Of a stretch of DNA of 63,249 bases, positions 1 to 11,845 are shown piece after piece (the first letter of the stretch is position 1; the number at the start of each line of letters is the position of its first letter). The notes beneath the pieces were generated by a model that was given only the letters and a program-made list of their open reading frames with translations, did no database searches and had not been told where the DNA came from. The translations under genes and the position numbers were made by a program. Origin of the DNA: Irpex lacteus (lineage: Eukaryota; Basidiomycota; Agaricomycetes; Polyporales; Irpicaceae); assembly GCA_001986395.2 (NCBI GenBank), contig MQVO02000075.1:1-63249 (forward strand). Reading direction: 5' to 3'.

Positions 1-1074
1 GCTAATGCTTGAGAAGGCTCATTAATTGCACCGAAGGCACATGGGCATCCTTGGTGCTTTCGACTTCATACACGGTATAATCCAGAACACCGATGAACGC
101 TAATTCAGCTAATACTTGACTGCTCCTCTCCTTCAGAGGATAGCTAAATGCAGCGTTATCTCTCAACGTCGCGGCAGATGTGTCAGTTACTGCAATGATG
201 TTATATCTTCTTCTGCGAAGTTATTTCAAAGCACATTCTCGGTATGAAGATTTTTCCTGTGCTATGCCTTTTGTACACTAGTTGATCTATGCTTTACTAG
301 AAGTACCAGATATATTCTACGAAAGCTGATGCAATATGCCGTCGGTTCGGGACTCCTGACGTCGTAAGTCTTTCCAGTCAATTGCCGCGTGATTCCATAG
401 CTCAAGGAGAGCCAAACAGCGTGGTGTCTATCGTTACACTCACTCTGGTATATGACAACATGCAGTTATACGGCCTTACTCTCACTGAAGTCCGCTTTCA
501 CAAACACAGTTCAGTGTCTTCCCGTCGGACGTACACTACTATGCTGGTATCGACATGTTGCTGACTAAAGGTCAGTGGTCATCCAACTGCCTTCCACACT
601 TGGACTAATTCACAAGCTCGAAACGCACAGTATACGCAAACTCCATGCTGGCTATGTGCGTATTAATGTATATCGGAATGCTCGCAGCCTAATTCTATCG
701 TTTAACGCAGGCTTAACCGCCGCCAAGGCATAAAGGACGAAGCTCCACCCAATGACGGTGTCTCTGTGCATCTCTCCAACTTGTCAGGGGGAACTAACGG
801 AGCGCGGCCCACGGTATGTGGCATGTATTGTCTACAGATTACGGTGATGGCGTTTTCTCTGATGTCTTATACAGGCGACTAGGATCCAAGTTGTACGAGA
901 CACTGTCACAGCGAGCGATACTTGGGTCAGTTTGTTCGAGTTTTGTACATCCGGCATACTGAAAATACTCACTGGCACCTTGAATAGTTTGCTGAAGAAG
1001 CAAGCAAGACTCGCGGTCTCGAACCTGTCCTTTGCGAAGAACCATCGCATGCACCTGAGATATCTAACTGCTGA
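1..1074 (+). CDS. DUF6534 membrane protein, gene A, 5' truncated
   Basis: This is the C-terminal half of a multi-pass membrane protein of the fungal DUF6534 family; its function is unknown. The gene runs in from the left edge, so the N-terminus is missing. Hand-splicing gives a piece with EGTW (about 33-48), an exon with the DVSVT motif (about 156-232), an exon ending in GLLTS (about 300-361), a helix exon FSVFPSDVHYYAG, the family hallmark YANSMLA near 640, then LNRRQGIK after an intron, and a polar tail ending in a TGA at 1072-1074. Intron positions match gene D (47.7-49.8 kb) exon for exon. I see no stops or broken splice sites in the visible part. The family call rests on the Y-x-N-S-x-L-A...LNRR motif and on similarity to the other three copies here. 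Confidence 0.75.
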
Positions 1075-1734
1075 ACCTAAGCTGCTCGCGCAGCTCAAAT
1101 AATGAGCACGAGTTGTGTTGCTTAAGCTTAAGCTTCCAACTATGGTTTGCCCGGGTTGGCCAATCATTCAAGATTCAACTCTTGCCAGCAGATTTATTTC
1201 TCCTCATTTATCTCCAGTTGTACAACAGTATTTATGCCAATAGGGCCATTCTACAAGCTCGTCCCAAAGATCGGGTCGATGTTGATGTACGAAACATATG
1301 TTGACTTTGCTTTTGTATCTATTTCCCCCGATCAAGACGAAAGAGCGAAAAGATATGGAGTATCGAAGCCATGGAGCGCGAGGACGATGAATATCAGCCT
1401 GGCGTAGTGGGTGTTCCACCTTCTCCAATAGGCAGGTGGCCTCAGCCTTCCGTAAGCGCCTGCCACTGGGTCAATGCAAGTGTGCATGCCATAAGCCTAC
1501 TTCTTTCGAAAGCAAACGATGACAACACCTCTACAAACTGATTGCTAAATAATGATATGCATCGTTAACGACAGGTTAGTTTACTGAGCGTACAGATCGA
1601 CATGAAGTTACACAAGATACGTAACTTAAGCGAAACAAAAGATGGCAACCTTACGATCAATACTACAATTACATGCTTGAGTAAATGATTGCACTCAACC
1701 AGAATACTTATCGGCGTATCTTAATGCCATCTAT
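1075..1734. other. intergenic region, convergent
   Basis: This gap lies between the stops of gene A (+) and the F-box gene (-), so it should hold both 3' UTRs. Short open frames at 1113-1428 show no family motif and no consistent splice pattern. I see no gene. Confidence 0.5.
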
Positions 1735-3364
1735 TCATTGCAAACAGCGAACGTTCTTGAACTCCCGTAGTTCGTGTTCAGCGCACGTTCGACCCTCCTC
1801 TCCGCCCATATCAATCTCAATGGACTCCAAGTTACTGAGGGCACAACAGACATCCTTCATCGCGCCCCAGGGAAGACGCTCAGGATCGTCAATATGCACC
1901 CCACCATCGCATGCGATTCGGAATACGACTTTGCGAAGTCGGTGTGAGGGGATGAGCGCCATTATCTCGACAGCAATACGCCAGAGACGATGGTACGCTT
2001 CACTTCGAAAAGCGGGCGGGCTCACCCAGAGTATGACTATGGTGGTTTGCAAGTTTACTTCTTCCAGGCTGGTACATGCAGCTAGCCCAGCGCGGACTTG
2101 TTCGACGCACAATCGTCGCTCTGGCGATCATGGGAGTCGATAATCACTCCTAGTGAGCCACTGAGCAACTACGGTAGGACGTATGATACTCACCTGCGTC
2201 ATGATCCTCGGGTGTAGTAGATACCTCGCTTCGATATGAAATGTTTATCGAAAGACTCTTGAGAGTCTTCCCAGTCTTGGACAACACCGTACCGAGCCCG
2301 GACATGTCAGACACGCTTCCCAGAATGGCTAGCGACGTCAGGGAGCGCAAACGCATGGATTCCAATCAGGAAGGGTACAAGCATACCCGCAGACATATGG
2401 TACTGCTGATTCCGGGACGGACTGAGCGACCGGATTTGTAACTTGCCACGGCACCCATGCGCGATCACGTCTTGAACTTTGCGAAGGACGTCAACGGTGG
2501 GCGCAGAGCGGTAAGACTCGAAAGAGTAAAAAGAGTCTATCTCGGAGAATAGACTGAGGATGTCTGTCACGTCGTCGAACCATGGGTCGTCGCTGCGAGG
2601 AATGAGGTGGAGGTTCTGGATCCTGTGTGTGTGACGGGGGTGTCGGTTTGTCGTTTTCGAAAGGTAGAAATATTGCATTTCCAGCGACTGGAGGGAGATG
2701 AAACTCGACAGTAGAGCCTCGAGATCTCCGAGGTCGATGGTACAGTCGCTGAGGAGGAGATACTGGACATTTATTGCAATCGAAGGCGTCGTTGTCCAAA
2801 AGGCCAGCCAGTCCGGATTTTCAAGCATGATTGTTCCAGACAGGGTAAGTCCACGGAATATGTGGGCGCAAGCAACTGCCCGCCATTGTCGGGATACCAA
2901 GGAGTATGACATCCAATCGTCTGGACTGTCCCGGATGATGAGGTCTAGGATCTCGTATGGGAGGTGGGGCAGCGTGAGGTTTGGCAACGGTGTTGTGGAA
3001 TCGGAGTGGATGAGGTGGACGCATCGAGCGCAGTATATGTGATCTGGTCTGGGAGAAGACCACTCGACGACGGTGATGAGCTACGAGATACCTTAGGCTC
3101 CGTAACGGTAAATAGATCCATTTCGTCCAGAAACCCCGAAGATACGGGGCTTGACGGAGCAGACTCATAGTACACCTTGTTTGGTGGGTTCCTCCAGCTG
3201 AGTCGGCGGATGACCTGTCGCAGCTTTTTACCACCTATCATGAGCACGGGGCCTTCTGGCTGTGTAGGCTGCCAGATGGTACGTTCGTAGCCAGGTGGCG
3301 TAGGGAAATCAACCTCCACGGTAGATTGACTGAGTAAAGGAGCTCTACAGACCTTTTCATTCAT
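1735..3364 (-). CDS. F-box protein with LRR-like C-terminus, frame broken
   Basis: This is a putative substrate-recognition subunit of an SCF ubiquitin ligase. Exon 1 (3364-3146) starts at ATG MNEK and joins exon 2 (3080-2194) through a 65-nt intron. The F-box reads LPYEILDLII...SLVSRQWRAVA. Helical leucine-rich sequence with LLSLFSEI follows, and exon 3 (2120-1735) begins ERRLCVEQ. The apparent start near 2987 is a TTG, so the upstream ATG exon is needed. Exon 2 carries one base too many. The frame changes near 2350, between VPFLIGIHA and RSLTSLAILG, both of which align with the paralogues at 52.5 and 54.9 kb. A 58-nt GT-AG intron (2386-2329) would restore the frame but would delete a segment conserved in the paralogues. 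It may be a decaying gene, a sequence error, or a gene with a novel intron. Confidence 0.7.
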
Positions 3365-3694
3365 TGCCAGTGATATACCCCCCAATGTGATTGCGCTATG
3401 TAGAGCAGTAATTCACGGGTTCAAGTGACAATAAGTAATGGCAGCCGCGAGAAGGCCAATGACAATAGACGCGCGAACTTTGAACGCGGGGACCCCAGAC
3501 CACTCCCGCGCGCTTAAATGGCTGAAGTTTGAGAGACTTCAGCGAATCAGGCCTTAGACGCAGTCTCTGCGTTACTGTTGCTTTATTGTTGAACACATGT
3601 TACAGTATAAATGGTACATGTTGCTGTATGACAGTGGTGATCATACAGCTATCGTCTCTAGATCCTTACACACTATTCTCCCGTGTTCTTCCAT
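3365..3694. other. intergenic region
   Basis: This is the upstream region of the F-box gene (-) and the 3' flank of the first aldo-keto reductase (-). I see no gene or clear element. Confidence 0.5.
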
Positions 3695-4898
3695 CTAGTA
3701 CGGCCCGTCAATCCACTTCATCTGTACAAAACCAACACAGTCAGATACACTGATGCAAAAAGACGAAATAAAGAAGCAGTGACTCACGAATTGACGGAAG
3801 TGGACTTTAGACCCGACGGTGTCGATCTCCTCCTCTTCCTCAGAGGTGATATCAGGCAGACGGTTAACGAGCAGGTACTCCTGCAGCCGTTCGACCTTAC
3901 TCGTAGTCCTACAAACCCACACCCCAATCAGCCCATGCTCACTCACACTTCCATCCAAAATTCAAAAGCCTACGTAACAACGACGAACCCCTTCTTCCTC
4001 AACCACAACTGCAGCACCTGGCCCTGCGTGACGGGATGTCCGACCTCCTTCGCCAGTCGGTCGACGATCTTGTCGAGGACGGGTTCGATGCCTTTGCCTG
4101 GTGCGCGGACGATGGGCGTGAGGCCGCCGTAGGAGGCGCCGATTATGTTGTGCTGTTTGTGGACGTCGATTATGCCGGAGGAGGCTTTGAATACGTAGGG
4201 GTGGTATTCGATCTACGGCATCATAGAAATTACAAGGTGAAATTGTCAGTTACGCTATCTGATTAGGAGAGGTGATCGCAACGCACCTGGTTCACAGCAG
4301 GAGGCACAGCAGCCACCTCCAGAATCTCATTAAGATGCTTAGGCTGGAAATTCGACACCCCAATACTCTTCGTCAACCCCTTCTCCTTAACACCCTCAAA
4401 CTCCCTCCAAAGCGCCTTCAAATCCGGATGGTCGACGGGGTTATGTATCAAAAACAAATCCACATACTCCAACTTCAGCTTCCCCAGACTCTCCTTCAGG
4501 CTCTCCTCCACCGACGTGCCCGCGGGGAGCTTGCCCAGCTTGGTGGTGACGTACAGCTGCGAGCGGTCGTGGCCGGACTTGATGATGCCGTCCCCGACGG
4601 AGGACTCGTTGTTGTACATTTGTGCGGTGTCGAGGTGGGTGAAGCCGGATTGGATGGCGACGACGATGGCGTTGGTTGCGTCTTTGTTGTAGAGGGCGGT
4701 GCCGGTGCCGATGGCGAGGGCCGGGATGGTGTTGCCGTCGTTGAGCTTGATAGTCGACATCGTGCGTGCTGCGTTCGAGGTTGTGGTGAACGAGGGAGAT
4801 CTAGAGAGGGAGTACCGGGCGGGTAAGGAGAGACGAGGGGGGTTAAATAAAGCCTGACGAGCGAGTGGGAATAATGACGAAAGACGCAAGGGGAGCAT
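3695..4898 (-). CDS. aldo-keto reductase with possible presequence
   Basis: This is an NAD(P)H-dependent aldo-keto reductase that reduces aldehydes or ketones; the substrate cannot be read from sequence. Four exons (4898-4287, 4212-3974, 3908-3788, 3721-3695) give 332 residues. The family tetrad is visible: D90 in HLDTAQMY, Y95, K120 in TTKLGK and H152 in LIHNP. The nucleotide-binding end VVTTTSK is rebuilt exactly across intron 2. The first 46 residues are rich in Arg, Ser and Pro with no acidic residue, and precede a second ATG (MSTIKL) where the paralogue's core begins. That suggests a mitochondrial presequence or dual-start targeting. The last exon adds only MKWIDGPY. It sits head-to-tail with a paralogue that shares the first two intron positions. 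AKR3-like membership is an inference. Confidence 0.9.
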
Positions 4899-5093
4899 AT
4901 GGGCAAGGATTGTTAGTCATCATCTGGAACTGACGTGCTACTATTTATCGAGCTCATCTGGATTCCACGACATATAATCATGGAAATACCCTCACGATCA
5001 CCGTCGTCATCGCATCTTATCGTACCCACGGTCCCCGGCCCGATGCTAGATCTGCTATAACCGTCTGCTAACAGCTAAAAATATTCGAAGGTT

Positions 5094-6137
5094 TCATGCG
5101 TCGAGATGGTCGCGTACAAAGAATCTATGGTGTACCGTCGACCCAGCTTCCGTGATTAACTTCTCTTCGTCGTCTGTTATGTCTGGCAGCGTAGGTACTC
5201 TCAGATATTCTCTCAGTCTTTCCTCTTTCCACGTCGTTCTGCAAGTAAGTGGAATGGTCAGGTGGGACAGTCTTTCGGCGAGAGAGACAGTGCTTTACGT
5301 ACGAGACATACGGCAGTCCTTGCTTGCGAAGCCACAGTTGCAGCACCTGCCCCGGCGAGACCGTTTCACCCACACTCGTGCTTAGTCGTTGGGCGATCGT
5401 GGGGAGGATAGAGTCGAGAGGGCCCTCGTCGACTCGGTTGATAGGTGCCAGACCACAGTACGTGACAGGCTGGATGTTGCGTTCCTTCATGTACTCCAAC
5501 AGCGGTTTGCTCGCCTTGTACACGTACGGATGAAACTCAATCTACATGGCACCAATATCCATCAGCTCTCAATCCGAAATACAGCGCCGTAATGGTAGAA
5601 GCTTCGTACCTGATTAACAGCAGGAACACACCCACCCCCCGCAATCACCTCCAAATCCTCAACCCCAAAATTCGACACCCCAACACTCCTACAAAGCCCC
5701 TCCTCCCTAGCCCTAACCAACCCCCTCCACGTCTCCCCCAAATCCCGATGTCCAACCGGCACATGTATCAAACACATATCGACGTACTCCAAGCCCATCT
5801 TCTTCAACGAATCGCGTAGGGTATCGCTCACCGTCAATCCCTCTGGTACAGTGAGGATTTTGGTTGTTATGTATAGGTCTGCTCGAGAGAGGGAGGTGGA
5901 GGTGGTGGTGGAGGAGGAGAGACCGAGCCCGACGGAGGACTCGTTGGCGTACATCTGTGCACAGTCGATGTGTGTGTACCCGGCACGGATGGCGGAGGAG
6001 ACGGCGTGGGATGCGTCTTTTTCGCGTAGGGAGGTGCCGGTGCCGTAGATTAGGGTGGGCATGGTTGTTCCGTCGCTGAGGGTTACTGTTGTTGAGTGTG
6101 GAGGGGTAGAGGGGATGGGAGAGGTGGGTTGGGACAT
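5094..6137 (-). CDS. aldo-keto reductase, tandem paralogue
   Basis: This is a second aldo-keto reductase in tandem with the one at 3.7-4.9 kb. Three exons (6137-5610, 5541-5303, 5238-5094) give 303 residues. The catalytic tetrad is D58 (HIDCAQMY), Y63, K93 (ITTK) and H125 (LIHVP). Exon 2 is 239 nt, exactly as in the neighbour, and both introns fall at the same codons (after VNQ, and inside the VSTTW/VVTTT motif), so the pair arose by duplication. This copy lacks the N-terminal extension and the last small intron, and ends RFFVRDHLDA. The start ATG is clear. A TATATA element lies about 85 nt upstream, near 6219-6226 on the minus strand. Substrate unknown. Confidence 0.9.
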
Positions 6138-7257
6138 GGCTGGTTAGTGAGACTGGTGTGAGAGGACGAGCAGGTGTGTGTGTGGCTGGGAGGCTTGGGA
6201 TGTAGCTTGAAGAAAGATGTATATATTGACGTTCTTATCTAATATGGGTGGGAAGGTATGCTACATTGGCCTACGTTACGCTGAGTCATTCGTCAGTTTA
6301 TTATACTGAGCAGAGAAGAAGATGAGACTCACCATATCTACTGCCCGAACAAACCCTTCACTCTCCTCGTATGTGCACACCCAAGCGTCCTTCACGAACA
6401 TGCACGCACGTAGCATACTTACATCTTCACAACCGTGACAGTCTCGCGCCCACTCCCCTCCATACCCACGCCTGCCCTAAACACTCCTCCCCTCCCCTTC
6501 CCTCAAATTCACCGTCTCCCTCTCTCATCTTTTAACAACTACACAGGCATTACCTATACCACATGGGGCCCACTGAATCCGTATGTATTCGGATGATGGG
6601 GAGGGTTCCCATCGAAGGTGCCTCAGATGGATGGTCCACTTCTTTGGCTGGTCTTCTAGGATTTGGGTGGAATGCTCAGTCACCTGGTGGCCCGACATGT
6701 TTTTGCTTTCGTGTTGATTTTGGGAGAGGAGGAGGAGGTTAGTGGAGAGGTTGAGGAGGTGTGCGGTGATTGATTGTAGTACGGATAGAGTAGGATACGT
6801 GCCCGATGTGGAATATATTTGACCTTTTCTGCGATCTATGTGTACCGTTGATGTTCTGCTCGAGTGTGCCCATATTCAGCAGTGTACTAGTGCATTGCTC
6901 GTCACGTACGGACTGGTGAACCAGCCACTATGTTCGTTGTACTTACAAGTAGGTGACCTTCGCAAGCCTTGGTGTCCAATTGCGTGTCCTTGCGGCATCT
7001 AATCTGTGCACTACAACACAAAAGACTCAAAACGACGATGCCTATGTCGCCCTACCCTCCACGTACTCGCACCGAGTCACTCGCTAGCATCGACTCAGGC
7101 TCTCCTGCCAGTGGCAGCGCAGTCTTCGCTGGCCACAGCCTATCCCTAAAAGGCAAAGTGCGGCCCCGCTCCCATCACCTACTGTAGCGCTCACCTTCAC
7201 ACCGGGCGCTTCCCGACTCATTAACTTGGTCTTCAGCCACTTCCCCTCCTCCCAACG
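6138..7257. other. divergent intergenic region
   Basis: This gap separates the second aldo-keto reductase (-) and PNS1 (+), and should hold both promoters. A short open stretch at 7038-7150 (MPMSPYPPRTRTES...) could be spliced in frame to the PNS1 start, giving a longer N-terminus, but nothing demands it. Otherwise there are pyrimidine- and GT-rich tracts and no recognisable gene. Confidence 0.4.
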
Positions 7258-10040
7258 ATGGCTGCGTCCTTCGCAGCGTACGCCTCCCAATTCATCAACA
7301 GGCAGCCTCTACAAGACTCTACTCAATCATCACAAGAACCATTGTTCCTCAGCTTTACGAGTGAAAGAACCGTTCCAGAACCAGAGGATGACGACGACGA
7401 CCCCCATTTGGACCCGTTCCGCAGGTCGCCCTCGCCCGTCCCACCACCGCCTTCGTCGTACTCGATACCACTGAGCTCTTCGCCGGTGCCTCCACCGCCA
7501 TTACGAGTCTCCAGTCCACCAAGTCCACCGCCGATAGAAGGCGGAGGACTGACGGAGTCGCTCATACCGCGAGATAGCCACCACCCGTTCTCCCTCCCCG
7601 ATCCCCGCTACCCCATCCGCCGCAAGTTCAACGACGCACAATGGACAGCTCTCTGGTTGGGTTCAGTCTCAATATGCGTTCTCCTCTCCCTCGTCGTCCT
7701 CTTCGTAACGCACAAACCCTCCTCCGCGCCGTCCAAGAGCCTCCCCTACACCATATTCCTCAAGACGATACCGATGATCACTATTCTGGTTGTACTCGCT
7801 GCGGTAGTGAGCTACGCGCACGTGCTGTTCTTGCGTGTGTTTTTGAAGCCTGTTATTGTGGGTACGGCGGTGTTCGTACCTGCTACTCTCTTTCTGAGCG
7901 CATTATGTGCGTTTGTGGGGAGCTTCACTGTGGACGACGACCATGAGCCGACGTGGGGCGAGACGACGGGTCTACGGTTGTTCTCTATCGTACCTCTCGT
8001 TCTGTCGGTTATTACGGGCAGACGATTGCTCCATCTACCGAGGGCCCTGCATACGACTTCGACTCTTCTGACGCTGACGACGCGTCTGCTGTACAACCAG
8101 CCGTTCCTCCTCGCACTCTCACCTGCGGTTCTATTGGTGTCGCTGATCGCGTCTATACCGTTTGCTACGCTTGCATTTAGGTTATTGCTGATAGGATACA
8201 CTACAAGAGATCCGAGCGGGATCGTGTGGCACTTGCATGCATGGGCGAATTGGGCGATCGCGGGGACGTTGGGGGTGTGGTTGTGGACGTGGGGCGTCGC
8301 GAGAGGTGTACTGAGAGTATCGTGTGCAGGTGTCATCGGTGCATGGTATTTCGCCAAGTGAGTGTTTATCAGTCCATTCATTCATTCTCCAAGTTGTGTA
8401 TCCATCCCATTCAACTATTCACGTTATTAACGTTATATCCTCAGCCCAGACATTCCACCACCCCCACCAACCTCAACCCACACAATCCACGCCGCCCTCT
8501 ACCGCGCAACCCACCCCTCCCTCGGCTCAATCGTTCTCTCCTCCCTCCTCCTCTCCCTCATCCGCGCCCTCGCCCTCCTCTGCACAGCCCTCCGCGCACT
8601 CCCCGCCTACCTCCCACCATACATGCGTCTCGTATCCGTAGGGGCGGGTATGCTGGTAGTGTATTTGGAGAACGTGACGGGCCAGTTGAGTAGTTATGTT
8701 ATGGTGTGTGTGGGGCTTACGGGGGAGGGGGCTGTGAAGAGTGCGAGGAGGGCGAGTGGGTTGACGGGGGGGAGGCAGGAGAGGGGGAGTATAGGAGTAG
8801 GTTCCGGACTGAACGTGAGTGTTTTGTTGCTTGTGAGTTTATTGGTACACGCATATATTGACCTTACATGCAGCACCGTTGACGATGCTCACCATCGCAC
8901 CGCTAACTCTCACCTTCCCCTTCGCTCTGACAACATACTTGTTTGTGGCGCACACGTTGGACGCCCCAGAAGAGGCGTTCGAAGCTGCGTTGCTGGCGGG
9001 CGTCGTAACCGCACTTGTGGGGCTGTTCTGCGTGGGGTTAGTCAAAGATACGTAAGTCCCTTTGCCTCCCGGTCCTTGTTGTGTTATGTGACAGGAATGC
9101 TGAATCTGTACGGGATTTAGTGCGGACACGTTGTTCGTGTGCTACTGCATTGACAAAGATACAGGGATGAAACACCGTGAAGAGGTGTTCTCCGCCGTGC
9201 GTCACCCTCTCTCTCACATTACACCACCCCAAACTAACCTTCCTATGCGCATATGCATAGTTCGAATACAACGCACCAAACCCCCCGTCCTCTCAACCAC
9301 CACACACAACCCCCACAGCAGCACCCCAACCCACACGCTCCTCAGGCCTAAACCAACTAAACCAATCCCGCTTCTCCGTACACCTAGGCGTACCCGGCGC
9401 CTCTACCTCCCGCCTACCACCCTTCTCGCTTTCCTCAAGTGCTAAACCGCCGTTACCTTCGCCCTCTCGCTCTAGTCAGTACTACCAGCAGGGGAGGAGG
9501 ACGTCGAGGTTGGAACCCCCTGCGCATGAGGAGGATGAGGATGAAGAGGAAGAGGGGGGAGTAGACCCGTTTTTGGGACTGGGAGATGTTAGGGAGAACG
9601 AAGACGAGCATGAGTATGAGTATGAGTACGCTTATAATCGGCATCGTGCCCAAGCGCATCGGCAGGATCTCGAGGATGTGGACGTGGACCCGTTTGAGCC
9701 GGAGGTTCATAGGTCCTCACAGTCACAGATGGAGGAGAGCCTAGGGAGTCCTACGCCTAGTGAGTTGGAGCTTGGTATGGGGATGTCTAGGAGTCGAGGT
9801 GCGGGTGTGGGGGGGAGTGGGAGTTTGGGGTATTTGAGAGATAGTAGGGGTGGGAGGAGAGAGAGGGAGAGGAGTGTGGATAGTGATAGTTTGAGTGATG
9901 AGGAGGTGAGGAGGTTGGAGGAGCGTGAAAGAGAGAGAGAGAGGCAAAGAGGAGTTGGGTTGGCGCAGAGTAGCCTGAGTGCTGCGGGGTCGATACATGA
10001 GAGTCAGCTGTTCCCTCCTATGGGGTCTGATTTGTTCTAG
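7258..10040 (+). CDS. PNS1: choline transporter-like protein PNS1
   Basis: This is a multi-pass plasma-membrane protein of the CTL/SLC44 family (PNS1 in yeast). Family members are linked to choline or cation transport, but the yeast protein's substrate is unsettled. Exon 1 (7258-8357) encodes a Pro/Ser-rich cytosolic N-terminus and eight or so hydrophobic helices. Later exons carry the conserved LTFPFALTTYLFVAHTL and the family signature with CYCIDKDTGMKHREE (about 9121-9197), where CTL proteins show C-Y-x-x-D. The last exon (9262-10040) is a cytosolic Ser- and Asp/Glu-rich tail. The acceptor at 8450 and the donor at 9052 are clear. The junction between exon 2 (ending near 8814) and exon 3 (from 8874) does not keep frame with the best donor; weak donors at 8789 or 8801 would. 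ATG 7258 sits in a good context. Confidence 0.88.
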
Positions 10041-10360
10041 CCTGTCCACTTCCACGCCCTGTCTGTCTCTGCTGGAGGTATGGGGAGGAGTTTGTGGATG
10101 TGTTTTGTGTGTGTGTGTGTGTTTGGTACTCATGTCATGTTTGTCGCTTTCGGATTCTGCATTGTCATTGTCATTGTGTATATAGGTTTTGTCGCATCTC
10201 ATCTGTCATGATCATCTTTGTAGACTCGGATATGAACTATGTTTGTTTTGTTTTTGTCTATCTTACAGCCGTCTGTTTCCTTAGTATAGAAAGTACGTTC
10301 TCCATTGCCCCTCCGGCTCCTCCCCCGCCCGAGCTCGCACATGGCGTTCACGACAGAGTC
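10041..10360. other. convergent 3' region with GT repeat
   Basis: This is the 3' flank shared by PNS1 (+) and the MDR gene (-). It has a short GT dinucleotide run at about 10104-10122. No coding signal seen. Confidence 0.5.
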
Positions 10361-11845
10361 TCAGAGCTTACTCACGACCTTGTCAGCATGTCTCACCCGT
10401 ATGACAACTTTACCAAATTGCTCGCCCTTGCCGATGAGCTGGAAGCCCTCCTCTGCGGATTCGAGGCCATCTAGGACGTGCGAGACGATAGGTACGACCT
10501 TGTGCTCTGCGATGAAGTTGGTCGCATCGATGAGGTCTTGGTGCGAGCCCATTGTTGAACCTGTGAAGGCATCGTTAACGGTATTTATTAAATAGTAGAA
10601 TGGAAGGTGGTGTGAGAGACGTACCGATTAGTTGTTGATTCTTGAGCACTTCGCGCATGGTGAAGGTTATCTTCGGGTTGGCGGTCCTACGCACGAGGAT
10701 GTTCAGTCACAAACACAGAATGTGACGAACATAATCTAAAAATGGCCATGCACACTCACATTCCGTAAACCACAACTTTCCCTCCACCCTTCAAAACCTT
10801 CCCCACCTGTCCAATAATATCGCCTCCACCCGAATCGATAACAGCACTCAACTGAGCTCCCTTCCCGAGATCTCTCTCCAAGAGCTTCTGCAATTCACTT
10901 GGCCAATCCTTGTTTCTATAATTGATACCGCCCTTGGCACCAAGTTCTACGGCCTTGCGGATCTTGTCTTCGGAGCCGGAGGAGACGTAGACGTTGGCTT
11001 TGCGTGCGAGGCTTAGTTGGAGAGCAAGTAGGGCGACGCCGCCGCCGATACCTGTGATGAGGACTGTGTCGCCTGCTTTGACTTGTGCGTTGACTACGGT
11101 GGCTCTAGTGCACATAAGCATGAGCTTGCAGCACGCGCATTCATGATACACACAACTTACCTCCATGCTGTTAAGCCACCCAGTGGCCACGCTGACACGT
11201 GTTCGTCGTCAAGATGCGCGGGAGACTCGACAACTTGATCCCTCTCCACAGCAACATATTGGGAGAATGTGCCCAGCGGAATGGCTTTGATACCGCCGAG
11301 GATGGACATAGAGCTTCTCATACATACTTGATGAGCGACCACCTGTGTTTGAAGTAGGTGATCTAGAGTACACACCTTGGAGGCTCGCCATCTTCCCAGC
11401 CACGTAGCGGTACCAGGAACACACGTTTCTGAAGAAGAGGGTCTTTCTTGTCTGCAGAGTCCACCACGATACCAGCGCCGTCTGCACCTAAAGTACTATT
11501 GAACCCGATACCCGGGTACAGGCCCTTACGGATCCAGAGCTGTTTGTGTCCAGTCAGTCGATGAGAGTGAAGGTACTTAGTAAGTGGTATATGGAAAGAT
11601 GAATCTTACATCGCGGTGATTGAACGCTGCTGCGTTGATCCGCACAAGTACTTGGCCTGGCTTGAGTTGCGGGATGGGTCTATCTTCAACGATTGCGTCG
11701 TGCAAGACAGGTTTCTTGTTCGAAGCGGCTTGCTTCAGGACCAATGCTTTGGTGGTCTTGGGGATCTACGCGCGTTGCGGATAGAGTTAGTCAACACATC
11801 TATCTTCCAAAACCAAGTTCGCGATCTAACAATACTCACCGACAT
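10361..11845 (-). CDS. MDR-superfamily oxidoreductase, zinc-independent type
   Basis: This is a medium-chain dehydrogenase/reductase of the quinone-oxidoreductase or YogA-like branch, an NADPH-dependent reductase of carbonyls or quinones; the substrate is unknown. The first exon encodes only Met-Ser (11845-11840). Exon 2 (11765-11610) carries KPGQVLVRINAAAFNHRD and exon 3 (11539-11376) carries LGADGAGIVVD. A further exon holds YVAVE...HVSAWPLGGLTAW. The Rossmann fold has LITGIGGGVALLALQL, and the C-terminus reads VSHVLDGLESAEEGFQLI. I see no cysteine cluster for structural zinc. The two-codon first exon was chosen because its donor (gtgagt) and the phase at 11765 join cleanly. A TATATA element lies about 100 nt upstream. 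Confidence 0.85.

Noticed and set aside
2567..3234. Alternative frames across the F-box gene
   Set aside because: Only the frame with the F-box and leucine-rich pattern agrees with the two paralogues.
4272..4826. 184-codon plus-strand ORF
   Set aside because: Antisense to the first aldo-keto reductase, whose catalytic residues are intact on the other strand.
10104..10122. GT repeat
   Set aside because: Short simple repeat in a 3' flank with no evidence of function.
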